A stretch of 64,000 nucleotides of DNA, taken from assembly GCF_900094545.1 (NCBI RefSeq), contig NZ_FMAH01000015.1:45263-109262 (forward strand), in the 5' to 3' direction. Origin of the DNA: Martinezella miluonensis (GTDB taxonomy: Bacteria > Pseudomonadota > Alphaproteobacteria > Rhizobiales > Rhizobiaceae). Position numbers and translations under genes: made by a program. The stretch's first letter is position 1, and the number at the start of each line of letters is the position of its first letter. Positions 44,214 to 52,701 of this stretch are shown in pieces. Under the pieces are notes generated by a model. That model was not told where the DNA came from, ran no database searches, and saw only the letters and a list, made by a program, of their open reading frames with translations.

Positions 44214-45494
44214 TCAGATTTCTTCCCACGGGAATGTATCAAGTCTCTCCGCGCCCGTCGCCGTAATCAGGACTTGCGTTTCAAGCTTGATGCTCTCGGA
44301 TCCATCCTCCGCAATCAGGCTTTCGACGTTCACAACCATGTTCTCCTCAATGACGCCACTGCAATTGCGGTCGAAGTCGGGATGGAGGAAAATGCCGGGC
44401 CATTCGTCTGCCATGCCCGTGCCATGGAGCGCCAGGGTATACCGGTATGGCTGGTATTTTTCCGGAATACGCCACGAAAGCTCATTGAATTCTGCGAAGC
44501 TAATTCCGGGTCGCAAAACCGCCAGATTGTGTTCGATCTGGTCTCTGGCGGCCGAATAGAGCTCTCTTTGTTTGGTGTTCATGGCGACGTGGCCACACGT
44601 CCAGGATCGTGAAAGATCTGCGCAATAGCCATAAGGACCGATCATGTCGGTATCGAAGGATATCATATCGCCACGCTTGATGATGTAGTCCGAACATTCC
44701 TGATACCAGGGGTTCGTGCGCGGGCCAGCCGTCAGCAGTTTTGTTTCAAGCCATTCGCCGCCGCTACGCGCATTTTCGAAGTGGAGTTCCGCCCAGATTT
44801 CCCTCTCGGTCCGACCCGGCTCGGAAACCTCGTACATTCGCGCCATGCCGGCTTCGCACACGCGGATGGTCCATCGCATGAGGTCGATCTCGTCAGCGCT
44901 CTTGATAGAGCGAGCCCGCTCAGCCAGTTCCTGGCCGTCGAGCAGTGTCAGGCCTTGCTCTTTCAGGGCGAAGGCGCCGGCAGGCTCAAGCCTGTCGACC
45001 GCAATACGAAGGTTCGTACCCTGCGTACAGATAATATCGCAGATTTCGTCGGCCCATTCCTTGAGGCGATCCTCGACAAGATTGCCCGCTGTGAAGAAGA
45101 GCCAGGATTTTGCCGATCGTATCTCATCAATGCCGGGAAGCCCCTCATTGACATGTTCGGCGCCCTCGAATTCGAAGAGAATTGCCGAACCATCGGCCAG
45201 GATGAGCGCATATCGCGACGGATTATGCATCGTCCAGACGCTCATGTTGGATGAATCGAAGGCATAGCGGATGTTAACGGGGTCATAGAGCAGCAATGCG
45301 CCACAGTCCCAATCTCTCATCTTCAGACGCAGGCGCTCCAGGCGATAGCGGCGAGCACGATGAAGCGTCGCATCCGGGATCGGACTGATGAGCGGACGAT
45401 CCGCACCTTCAGGATTGAGATATGCTTGCTTGCGCTCGTCTTTGAAAACTGGCGAACTCGCCTGTTCTGATGACGAGACATTGCCTTGCAGCAT
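44214..45494 (-). CDS. DddP-like M24 metallopeptidase-fold protein (DMSP lyase-type)
   Basis: A 426-residue M24-fold protein. It resembles DddP, the peptidase-fold DMSP lyase, more than true Xaa-Pro peptidases: DPVNIRYAFDSSNM, GGEWLETKLLTAGPRTNPW and HGTGMADEWP all follow the DddP sequence as I remember it. Metal positions are Asp281, Asp283, Asp293, His357, Glu391 and Glu405. Asp363, six residues after the His, corresponds to the proposed DddP catalytic base. Ordinary M24 peptidases have a second His in that place. It is the last gene of a Rieske oxygenase - reductase - DddP-like operon. The substrate is inferred, and a betaine other than DMSP is possible. Confidence 0.8.
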   Translation of the reverse strand: MLQGNVSSSEQASSPVFKDERKQAYLNPEGADRPLISPIPDATLHRARRYRLERLRLKMRDWDCGALLLYDPVNIRYAFDSSNMSVWTMHNPSRYALILADGSAILFEFEGAEHVNEGLPGIDEIRSAKSWLFFTAGNLVEDRLKEWADEICDIICTQGTNLRIAVDRLEPAGAFALKEQGLTLLDGQELAERARSIKSADEIDLMRWTIRVCEAGMARMYEVSEPGRTEREIWAELHFENARSGGEWLETKLLTAGPRTNPWYQECSDYIIKRGDMISFDTDMIGPYGYCADLSRSWTCGHVAMNTKQRELYSAARDQIEHNLAVLRPGISFAEFNELSWRIPEKYQPYRYTLALHGTGMADEWPGIFLHPDFDRNCSGVIEENMVVNVESLIAEDGSESIKLETQVLITATGAERLDTFPWEEI

Positions 45495-45542
45495 GCGCCT
45501 GGATCCTTGTTATCTGATAACTGGTGCTGCGTAATGCGATGC

Positions 45543-46631
45543 CTACCGATCTACGACCAGATCGCTAAGGGGCTTTGAACAACAGGGCAGGAAAAGCCCG
45601 GCATCGATTTCTCGCTGCCTTATTCCGCCATTATGATTCATCTCGACCGAGCCTGAGAGCAATTTGGATTTGCATGTTCCACAGACGCCGTTTGCGCAGG
45701 AGGACGGCAGCCGTACGCCGGATTTCTTGGCGGTCGACAGGACCGTCTGCTCGCTTGAAACAGCAATCTTGCGAGCCTGCTTTACGAACTCGACCTCGAA
45801 GACCTCGTTACTCGGCGTCTCCTCCGCGGCAGTCTCCGCCTCGTCGATCACCGCTGCATCGAAACTCTCCTCGACATAATTGGAGGGCGGGACACCAAGG
45901 GCTGATGATATCGAGCGTGCCGCGGCCATGAAGGGCGCCGGGCCGCAGCACATCACAATTCTGTCGGCGATATCGGGCACGGCGAGCTTGATGAATTCCG
46001 GCGAGATACGCCCGGTAAGCCCTGGCCAGGATGGCTCACCACTGACGCCTTCCGGCAGGAAGTGCAACCTCAATCCCTTCATTTTCGAGGCCAGCCATGC
46101 GAGCTCTTGCCGGAAAATGAGATCGAGCGGTGTGCGCGCCGCATGGACAAAGGCGATGTCTGACGGCTCGCAGCTATCAGCCAGGTCGCGCACGATCGAC
46201 ATGACCGGCGTTATGCCGGATCCACCGGAGAGAAGAAGGAGTTTTCGCGCACTATCGCGTGGGCGAATGAAGTGCCCGAGAGGACCTTGCGCTTTTAATC
46301 TCATCCCAACGGCAAGGTTATCGTGGAGCCAGTTCGACGCTCTGCCGCTTGCGACCCTCTTGACGGTAACCGTGAAGGCGTTGGGTCGATGCGGTGACGA
46401 CGAAATACTGTAGCAGCGCGGTTCGACAGCATCGCCGACAGGGACATCGAACAGAAAATACTGGCCGCTTTCGAAGCCGAAGCGCTTGCCTTCGCAGGAT
46501 GCGAAGGTGAAGCTGCGCACATCATGGGTTTCCTGGTGGATGTCGATACAGACGAGCGCGTCGTCGTGCTCGCTATCCCAACTGCCAGGGGTGGCCGAAA
46601 TGCTTTGTTTCTGCATGACGTCAGTAGCCAT
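45543..46631 (-). CDS. Rieske oxygenase reductase component (GbcB-like, FAD / 2Fe-2S)
   Basis: A 362-residue electron-transfer protein feeding the oxygenase encoded just upstream. The FAD part contains RCYSISSSP, the NAD part LLLLSGGSGITPVMS and MCCGPAPFM. A C-terminal plant-type 2Fe-2S ferredoxin has SSCANGVCGTCKSK and a final FLPCCSKPLSD cysteine. The layout matches glycine betaine monooxygenase reductase GbcB and similar proteins. ATG 46631 overlaps the oxygenase stop by 11 bp; the open frame upstream is inside that gene. Confidence 0.88.
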   Translation of the reverse strand: MATDVMQKQSISATPGSWDSEHDDALVCIDIHQETHDVRSFTFASCEGKRFGFESGQYFLFDVPVGDAVEPRCYSISSSPHRPNAFTVTVKRVASGRASNWLHDNLAVGMRLKAQGPLGHFIRPRDSARKLLLLSGGSGITPVMSIVRDLADSCEPSDIAFVHAARTPLDLIFRQELAWLASKMKGLRLHFLPEGVSGEPSWPGLTGRISPEFIKLAVPDIADRIVMCCGPAPFMAAARSISSALGVPPSNYVEESFDAAVIDEAETAAEETPSNEVFEVEFVKQARKIAVSSEQTVLSTAKKSGVRLPSSCANGVCGTCKSKLLSGSVEMNHNGGIRQREIDAGLFLPCCSKPLSDLVVDR

Positions 46632-47874
46632 GGGCGCGCATCCGATCAATGTACCAGGTCGCGAACTTATCGAGGTTGGTCTCCGAAAAGCGCGAATAGG
46701 GACCCGGCCGATAGGCGGGATCAAGGGCACCGGCATGGGAGCGTGCGACCAGGTTGGCATCCTGGTCCGTGGTCGCGATCCAGACATCCGTCAGCTTGTC
46801 GAGATCATAGTCGACGCCTTCGACGGCGTCCTTGTGGACGAGCCATTTGGTTCTGACCAAAGTCTTGCCGGCGGACAGGGGGATGACGGTCGCCACCACG
46901 GCGTGATCGCCCATGAAATGGTTCCAGCTATTGTGCCCCCATAGATGGGTGTCGCCGAGATCCTTGCGGGTCATATGCCCGAGCAGCTTCGATGATGCCG
47001 CCGTCGCGTCGTGTGTCTGGGATTCACCGGCGCCGGCGATGATCAGACGCTGGGTTCTGAAGTTGGTCGCGCAGTCCGCAAGCTGTTCGACGGCGGCAGA
47101 AGGATAGCCATCTGCCTCCCAGGCCGTCGTTTTCTGTTCATAGAGCCGGAAATGCTCTTCGGCCTGGGCGCGATCATCGGGGCTCAGCGTTTCGGGATCG
47201 AAGCCGAAATCGAGATCGACGAACGACACGCAAAGCTCGGGATGGTTTGCCGAGCAATGATAGCATTCACGATTGTTTTCCATCGTGAGCTTCCAGTTGC
47301 CGTCTTCGATGACATCGGTCTGATGGGCGACTTTGGCATTCCTGATATCGTAGGGTGCCAGCCGCTCCACCATGGTCTTTTCCAGGACATCGATATCTTC
47401 GGGGGGATTGTCGGAAAGACAGATGTAGATGAGGCCACCAATCGATTTGAATGCGACGGGTTTGAGGCCGTGACAATCCTTGTCGAACTCCTTGCCCATG
47501 TGCGGCGCATAGCTCAATTCGCCCGTCAATTCGTAGGTCCAGGTGTGATAGGGACAGACGAGCTTCGAGATGATCGTCTTGCCTGCATCGAGGAGACGGG
47601 AGCCGCGATGGCGACAGACATTGTGTAGAACACGGATCTCATTGTCGTCATCACGCAGGAGGATCAGGCTCGTGTTGCCAATGTCGATGACCGTGGCGTC
47701 ACCAGGCTCCGGCACGTCGCAGTCGAGCCCGACACAAATCCAGTGCCTATGGAAGAACACGTCCATATCCGCGTCGAAGACGTCTTCGCGCGTATAGAGG
47801 CCTGCCGGCAGGGAATGTCCGTCCGCGCGGGCGTCAAGGAGTGCCGAAATTGACGAAGGAAGTCTGTTTAGCAT
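46621..47874 (-). CDS. Rieske non-haem iron oxygenase, betaine demethylase type (GbcA / Stc2-like)
   Basis: A 417-residue oxygenase alpha subunit. The Rieske 2Fe-2S ligands are Cys87, His89, Cys107 and His110 (CRHRGSRL and CPYHTW). The mononuclear iron motif is in NRECYHCSANHPEL (His206, His211). This group includes glycine betaine and proline betaine (stachydrine) demethylases, which hydroxylate an N-methyl group and release formaldehyde. Its place near stcD makes stachydrine or hydroxyproline betaine demethylation a good guess. It is first in its operon and divergent from a LysR gene. Confidence 0.88.
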   Translation of the reverse strand: MLNRLPSSISALLDARADGHSLPAGLYTREDVFDADMDVFFHRHWICVGLDCDVPEPGDATVIDIGNTSLILLRDDDNEIRVLHNVCRHRGSRLLDAGKTIISKLVCPYHTWTYELTGELSYAPHMGKEFDKDCHGLKPVAFKSIGGLIYICLSDNPPEDIDVLEKTMVERLAPYDIRNAKVAHQTDVIEDGNWKLTMENNRECYHCSANHPELCVSFVDLDFGFDPETLSPDDRAQAEEHFRLYEQKTTAWEADGYPSAAVEQLADCATNFRTQRLIIAGAGESQTHDATAASSKLLGHMTRKDLGDTHLWGHNSWNHFMGDHAVVATVIPLSAGKTLVRTKWLVHKDAVEGVDYDLDKLTDVWIATTDQDANLVARSHAGALDPAYRPGPYSRFSETNLDKFATWYIDRMRAHGY

Positions 47875-47981
47875 GAGCGCCTCTTATGCGTTGATATCTG
47901 CAGCGTGCGCTTGCTCCGCAGTGCTTTCAACGGCATTAATTCTCAAGTTGACATAACCTAGACTTATGGATGGAGGGGCGC

Positions 47982-48869
47982 ATGCGGTTTCGGAGACGTC
48001 TGCCGTCATTGACCGGACTGCTGATGCTGGAGGCGGTCCTCAGACGAAAGAGCTTTACGGCTGCGGCCGGAGAACTGGGTGTCACACAGGCGGCGGTCAG
48101 CCGGCAGATCGCCCTGCTCGAGGATGAGCTTGGCCAACCAATGTTCCTGCGTAAACATCGCGCCATTGAGCCGACCGCCGCCTGTCTCACGCTGGGTTTG
48201 TCATTGGCGCAGAGTTTCGCCAATATTGTGGATACGATCGAGGCGATCAAAGCATCGTCCCAGGCCGTGGTCACCATCGGAGCGACTGTCGCTTTTTCCT
48301 CGTTCTGGCTGCTTCCGCGCCTGGCCGATTTTCGCGACCGCAACCCGGGCATTCAAATCAGGGTCATCTCGCAGGACGCAAAGATCGACCTCGACAGCGG
48401 TGAGGTTGATATCGCGATCCGATATGGCTCGCCTCCATTCGGTGATGGAACGGTCATAGCGTCGCGCGGGGACGTCATCATGCCGGTCTGTTCGCCGGAG
48501 TATTTTCGAAGACGAGCAGCCGGGCCCTTGTCGGCAAAGGACGATTTCATCGAGACGGATGCGGCGGATCGATCCTGGCTGTCCTGGACGCAGTGGCTTG
48601 CCAAATCGAGCGCGACATTTGAAGCACGGCCCTCGCTTCGCTTCAATCATTACACGGAAACGATCTTCGCCGCGCGGGCAGGGCAAGGCGTGGCGCTCGG
48701 CTGGGGAGCGCTCATCCAGACATTCCTGGAGGATGGAACGCTCGTGCCATGCGACGATTCAAAACTGATGGATGAAGGCCGCTACAACGTCTTGCTGCCG
48801 CTGAAGGCAAGACGAACGATCGCCAGCGACCAGGCGGCAGCCTGGTTGACCGCAGCGCTCCACGGCTGA
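47982..48869 (+). CDS. LysR-family transcriptional regulator (GcvA-like)
   Basis: A 295-residue regulator. The helix-turn-helix KSFTAAAGELGVTQAAVSRQ opens the protein. The effector domain contains DLDSGEVDIAIRYGSPPFGDG, typical of the GcvA/AmpR branch. ATG 47982 follows GGAGG at a good distance; the ATG 12 bases upstream (47970) has no such site. It is divergent from the Rieske operon across about 107 bp, the standard arrangement for a LysR protein and its target. Confidence 0.9.
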   Translation: MRFRRRLPSLTGLLMLEAVLRRKSFTAAAGELGVTQAAVSRQIALLEDELGQPMFLRKHRAIEPTAACLTLGLSLAQSFANIVDTIEAIKASSQAVVTIGATVAFSSFWLLPRLADFRDRNPGIQIRVISQDAKIDLDSGEVDIAIRYGSPPFGDGTVIASRGDVIMPVCSPEYFRRRAAGPLSAKDDFIETDAADRSWLSWTQWLAKSSATFEARPSLRFNHYTETIFAARAGQGVALGWGALIQTFLEDGTLVPCDDSKLMDEGRYNVLLPLKARRTIASDQAAAWLTAALHG

Positions 48870-48956
48870 TCTCAATCGTTTGGTCTCCCATCGGAGGGGC
48901 AAATGCAATGGTTTGGAAATTCGTGGGCGTTGCCGCGCTAGGTCTGGACGAACGCT

Positions 48957-49943
48957 TCAGGCATGTGCGCGGCGCAGCTCCGTCGGTGATTGGCCATAGA
49001 GCCTGCGAAAGAGCCTTGCAAAATGGGAAGCGCTGTCAAAGCCGACCTCGAGCGCAATTTCGATGAGCGGCGCCTGTGTCTGGAGAACCAACTGCTTGGC
49101 GCGTTCCATGCGAATGCGTGTGTAGACGGCTCCAGGCGACGTTTTCATTTCCTCCGTGAACAAGCGTTCGAGCTGTCGCCTCGACAACCCGACGGATGCC
49201 GCAAGATCTTCGGTCGGTATGACATCTTCGATATGGCTCTCCATGGTGATCAGGACCGCCTTCAGGCGCGGATCCTGACATTGGATGGCAAGCGGCTTGC
49301 GCGGCTGTATGTCTAGCCCAGATCGGGCTCGCTCGATTTGCAGGACTTCCAGCGCGTTTCGTTCAGCGTCCTTGCTGATATGCCGTCTGACGAGAAAGGC
49401 AGCCATATCGGCAGAGCTGCTGCCGCCAGCGCATGATCCGCGGTTCCGATCGAGATTGAACAGGCGGTCGGAGCGAACCGGGTTGTCCGGAAACTGCTCC
49501 CGATAGGCCTGATAGTGAAGCCAGCTGACGCAGGTTTGGTGTGTCTTCATTAGACCGAGACGCGCTAAAATGAATGTGCCGGTGCAAACCCCGATCAGCG
49601 GGATTTTTTGAGCTGCAGCTCTCTTCAGATAGTCCGAGGTTTGACTGTCGATCGTGACGTCGGAGTTCAAAAGCCCGCCCACCACCACAATGTAGTGGAA
49701 CTCGCGCGGGTCGATAAAATCCGATGTCGGTGCGACCTGGACACCGCAGCTGGATGTGATGAGATGCCGTGTGCTCCCCAGCAAATGCCAATCGGCCAGC
49801 ACTCTGCCGGATTTGTCGGCCTCGTCGCTCGCCAATCTCAGCGTATCGATAAACAACGCGAAGGCGGAAAGAGTAAATGATCGTGCGAGTACAAACCCGA
49901 CTTTTAAGGGACTGTGTTTAACTTCATCTTTGACGGATTTCAT
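48957..49943 (-). CDS. GlxA-type AraC regulator with DJ-1/PfpI-like domain
   Basis: A 328-residue regulator. The N-terminal 190 residues form a class I glutamine amidotransferase / DJ-1-like domain (VVVGGLLNSD, GVCTGTFILARLGLM with the nucleophile-elbow-like Cys). The C-terminal part is an AraC DNA-binding domain (TEDLAASVGLSRRQLERLF and PLIEIALEVGFDSASHFARLFRRLYG). The GbdR/ArgR-type regulators of glycine betaine and carnitine catabolism share this layout. It is the last gene of the hydroxyproline/betaine operon, 26 bp after the racemase-family gene. Confidence 0.9.
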   Translation of the reverse strand: MKSVKDEVKHSPLKVGFVLARSFTLSAFALFIDTLRLASDEADKSGRVLADWHLLGSTRHLITSSCGVQVAPTSDFIDPREFHYIVVVGGLLNSDVTIDSQTSDYLKRAAAQKIPLIGVCTGTFILARLGLMKTHQTCVSWLHYQAYREQFPDNPVRSDRLFNLDRNRGSCAGGSSSADMAAFLVRRHISKDAERNALEVLQIERARSGLDIQPRKPLAIQCQDPRLKAVLITMESHIEDVIPTEDLAASVGLSRRQLERLFTEEMKTSPGAVYTRIRMERAKQLVLQTQAPLIEIALEVGFDSASHFARLFRRLYGQSPTELRRAHA

Positions 49944-49969
49944 GCATCGCCTCGTGTGATCAAGCCCTT

Positions 49970-50968
49970 CTACTTGATCTGGAAACCATACGCCAAGGGA
50001 TCGTGATCGTCGACGAAGATCGTGTTGTGGCCGATGATCCGGGCCCAGCCTCCAACGCTGGGCTTTATGCCCTTGAAGTCTCCGATTTTCACTTCGGCCT
50101 CGATGCGGCCCTCGAATATGGTGCCGATCAAGCTCTCCTGCCGAAAGCTGTCGCCAACCCTCAGGCGACCCTTGCCATGCAACTGCGCCAATCGTGCCGA
50201 AGTTCCAGTGCCGCCGGGGGAGCGGTCGATCGCCTTGTCGCCATAAAAAACGGCGCCTCGACCATCGGCGTTGTCACTCGTCGGGGCGTCGCACCATAAG
50301 ACATGGTGAACTCCGCGAATCCGCTGGTTTTCCGGATGAACCGGATCGCAAATCGGTGCGAGGGCATCCCGCAGCTTCCTGCTGATGTCGACGATGTCAT
50401 CGCTCGACATGCCATCCAAGCCGGGCCAGTTTCCCTGCGGTTCGACGACCGCATAATAATTTCCGCCATAGGAGACATCGATCGTCAGGAGGCCGAGTCC
50501 TGGCACATCCACCTCGACATCCGCCGCATGCAGATAGCTTGCGACATTGAACATGCGGACGGCTTCGACAAACTCACCAGGCTTGTCATAGTCGATGTCG
50601 ACGCGGCCCGCCGGTGTCTCGATCGAGAGTTTTCCGGGAATGCGCGGTGTGACGAGGCCTTCCTCGATCGCCGCCGTCACCAGCCCGATCGTCCCGGCTC
50701 CGCACATGGGCAGACATCCGCTGACTTCGATGAAGAGAACCGCAAAGTCGCAGTCGTCACGAAAGGCGGGATAGATGATTGCCCCGGACATGATGTCGTG
50801 GCCGCGCGGCTCGAACATCAATGCTTGCCGGATCCAGTCATGATCGCGCACAAAAATTTCACGACGTTCGGCGATCGGAAGGTGTGGAAGCAAAGGTCCG
50901 CCACCGGCAACCAGCCTTACCGGATTGCCGCAGGTATGGGAGTCGATGCAGAAAAAGCTGTGACGCAT
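49970..50968 (-). CDS. Proline racemase / 4-hydroxyproline epimerase family with Cys/Gly active site
   Basis: A 332-residue enzyme of the proline racemase family, which includes 4-hydroxyproline 2-epimerases and trans-3-hydroxyproline dehydratases. The first catalytic cysteine is present as Cys89 (PMCGAGTIG), but the usual following His is Ala. The second catalytic position, Cys in epimerases (SPCGTG) or Thr in the dehydratase group, is Gly251 (DRSPGGTGTSA). Thus the two-base mechanism is not possible as usually drawn. Start 50968 follows GGAAAG; ATG 50992 overlaps the permease stop. The context of hydroxyproline-degradation enzymes suggests action on a hydroxyproline or its betaine, but the real reaction is open. 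Confidence 0.85.
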   Translation of the reverse strand: MRHSFFCIDSHTCGNPVRLVAGGGPLLPHLPIAERREIFVRDHDWIRQALMFEPRGHDIMSGAIIYPAFRDDCDFAVLFIEVSGCLPMCGAGTIGLVTAAIEEGLVTPRIPGKLSIETPAGRVDIDYDKPGEFVEAVRMFNVASYLHAADVEVDVPGLGLLTIDVSYGGNYYAVVEPQGNWPGLDGMSSDDIVDISRKLRDALAPICDPVHPENQRIRGVHHVLWCDAPTSDNADGRGAVFYGDKAIDRSPGGTGTSARLAQLHGKGRLRVGDSFRQESLIGTIFEGRIEAEVKIGDFKGIKPSVGGWARIIGHNTIFVDDHDPLAYGFQIK

Positions 50969-50984
50969 TCGATGGTCTTTCCGC

Positions 50985-51842
50985 TCAGGCATTCATGTCC
51001 GAAGACCGCGACCGTCCTTGCAGGACGCCCTTCGACAGCCGATCGAGCAGGATCGCGATGGCAACGATGGCGAGCCCGGCGCGCAGGCCGAGCCCCATTT
51101 CCATCCGGGTCAGGCCCCGGGTTACCTCGGCTCCCAGCCCGCCCGCCCCGACGAGCCCGGCAAGGACGACCATAGCCAGCGAAAGAAGGATGCACTGGTT
51201 GAGGCCGACAAGCAGGGTGGGCATGGCGGACGGTATCTCGATCTTGAACAGGATCGAACGCGGTGGTGCGCCAGTGGCCTGACCGAGTTCCAGAAGATCC
51301 TTCGGCACCTGATTGAATGCCAGTGTCGTCAGGCGGAGCATCGGCGGCACGCCATAGACGATTGTGGCGATGATCGCTGGCACGCGGCCAAGACTGAAGA
51401 TCATGACTGCCGGGATGAGATAGACCCACGGCGGTACCGTTTGCATAATGTCGAGCAGCGGCCTTATGGCGATCTCGAAGCCCTTGTGGCGTGACGCAAG
51501 GATGCCGAAGGGAAATGCGATCGTGACCGAAATGGCGACCGCCACCGTTACCAAGGCGAGTGTCTGCATGGACGCGGCCCAAAGTCCTGCCAGTAGGCAG
51601 AAGGCGAGGGCGATTGCCGTAACCACCGAGACCCTGATGTTGATCGCGAGAGCGGCCAGCAGGACGGCAGCGACAATGACCGCATAGGGCGGCGGGTAGA
51701 GCAGAGCGGATTCCAAGGCCCCGAGCACGGCTTCGATCACATTGGTGATGGCCTCGAAAAGGGGATGGAAGTTGGTGTTCAGCCAGTCGACGGCCGGAGC
51801 GAAATATATGCCGGGCGAGAACCGAAGGAGATCGAGATTCAT
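50985..51842 (-). CDS. Second permease of a betaine/proline ABC transporter
   Basis: A 285-residue inner-membrane permease of the ProW/OpuAB family with several membrane segments. LLDIMQTVPPWVYLIPAVMIF is the family's core segment, and LLELGQATGAPPRSILFKIEI the EAA loop. Its start overlaps the stop of the other permease gene (51839-52687), so the channel is probably a heterodimer. The racemase-family gene follows directly. Confidence 0.9.
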   Translation of the reverse strand: MNLDLLRFSPGIYFAPAVDWLNTNFHPLFEAITNVIEAVLGALESALLYPPPYAVIVAAVLLAALAINIRVSVVTAIALAFCLLAGLWAASMQTLALVTVAVAISVTIAFPFGILASRHKGFEIAIRPLLDIMQTVPPWVYLIPAVMIFSLGRVPAIIATIVYGVPPMLRLTTLAFNQVPKDLLELGQATGAPPRSILFKIEIPSAMPTLLVGLNQCILLSLAMVVLAGLVGAGGLGAEVTRGLTRMEMGLGLRAGLAIVAIAILLDRLSKGVLQGRSRSSDMNA

Positions 51843-52687
51843 CTTGCACCTACCTTGGCGCGGCGGGCCGCGCTCTGCGTCAATCGGTCGAGCACCATGG
51901 TCAGGATGACGATCGCGATCGCAGCGTTGATCGATGTCGCCATATCGAGCGTGCGTACCGCGCTGTAGATGGTTTGGCCGAGGCCGCCGGAACCAACGAT
52001 ACCGGCGATCACCACCATGCCGAATGCCATCATCAAGCTCTGGTTAATGCCGGCCATGACGCTTGGAATCGCAAATGGCAGCCTGATTTTCGTGAACATC
52101 TGCCATGGTGTCAGGCCGCTCGCCTGGCCCAATTCAATGAAGGCAGGCGGTGTCATGCGGATGCCGAGCGAAGTCAGGCGAATGGCGGGGGGCATTGCGA
52201 CGATGAACGTCGCCACCAATGCGGTTGCAGGGCCAAAGCCAAGAAGCGCAATGGCGGGAAGAAGGTAGATATAGGGAGGCAGCGTCTGGATGAGATCGAG
52301 GATCGGCTCCAGGAACCTGTCGAACCATTGCAGAAATCCTGCGACAATCCCCATCGGGATTCCGATCATCAAGGCGAAGAGCGTGGCGGTGGTCACAAGT
52401 GCAAGGGTGCTGATGGTTTCGTTCCAAAGGCCCATGACCGCGCAGAAGAAAAGTGCCAAGCCGGCAAGAAGACCGGATGCGACGTTGATCAGCCGCCATG
52501 CAAACAGTGCCCCGATGATCGCGATGACGTAGAAAGGCGGGAGTTGAAGGAGCCAGAGAACGCCATTGTACGTTCCCTCCAGCACGGTCCGTAATGGGTC
52601 GAATATCCAGTTGCCGTTGTCGCTGATCCAGCCTAGCGCGTCGTCGGTCCAGGCATCGAATGCGTCTGCAATGACCGAGATGTCCAT
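51839..52687 (-). CDS. First permease of a betaine/proline ABC transporter
   Basis: A 282-residue permease, a paralogue of the next gene with the same segments (LDLIQTLPPYIYLLPAIALLG and IELGQASGLTPWQMFTKIRL). An N-terminal tail of about 50 polar and aromatic residues precedes the first membrane span. It lies 14 bp after the ATPase gene. Paired permeases are less common than single ones in this transporter family. Confidence 0.9.
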   Translation of the reverse strand: MDISVIADAFDAWTDDALGWISDNGNWIFDPLRTVLEGTYNGVLWLLQLPPFYVIAIIGALFAWRLINVASGLLAGLALFFCAVMGLWNETISTLALVTTATLFALMIGIPMGIVAGFLQWFDRFLEPILDLIQTLPPYIYLLPAIALLGFGPATALVATFIVAMPPAIRLTSLGIRMTPPAFIELGQASGLTPWQMFTKIRLPFAIPSVMAGINQSLMMAFGMVVIAGIVGSGGLGQTIYSAVRTLDMATSINAAIAIVILTMVLDRLTQSAARRAKVGAR

Positions 52688-52701
52688 TTGCTTTCGTCCT
52701 C

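Noticed and set aside
50917-51849. 310-codon minus-strand frame overlapping the second permease
   Set aside because: Out-of-frame shadow of the permease gene at 50985-51842, Arg/His-rich and without membrane segments.
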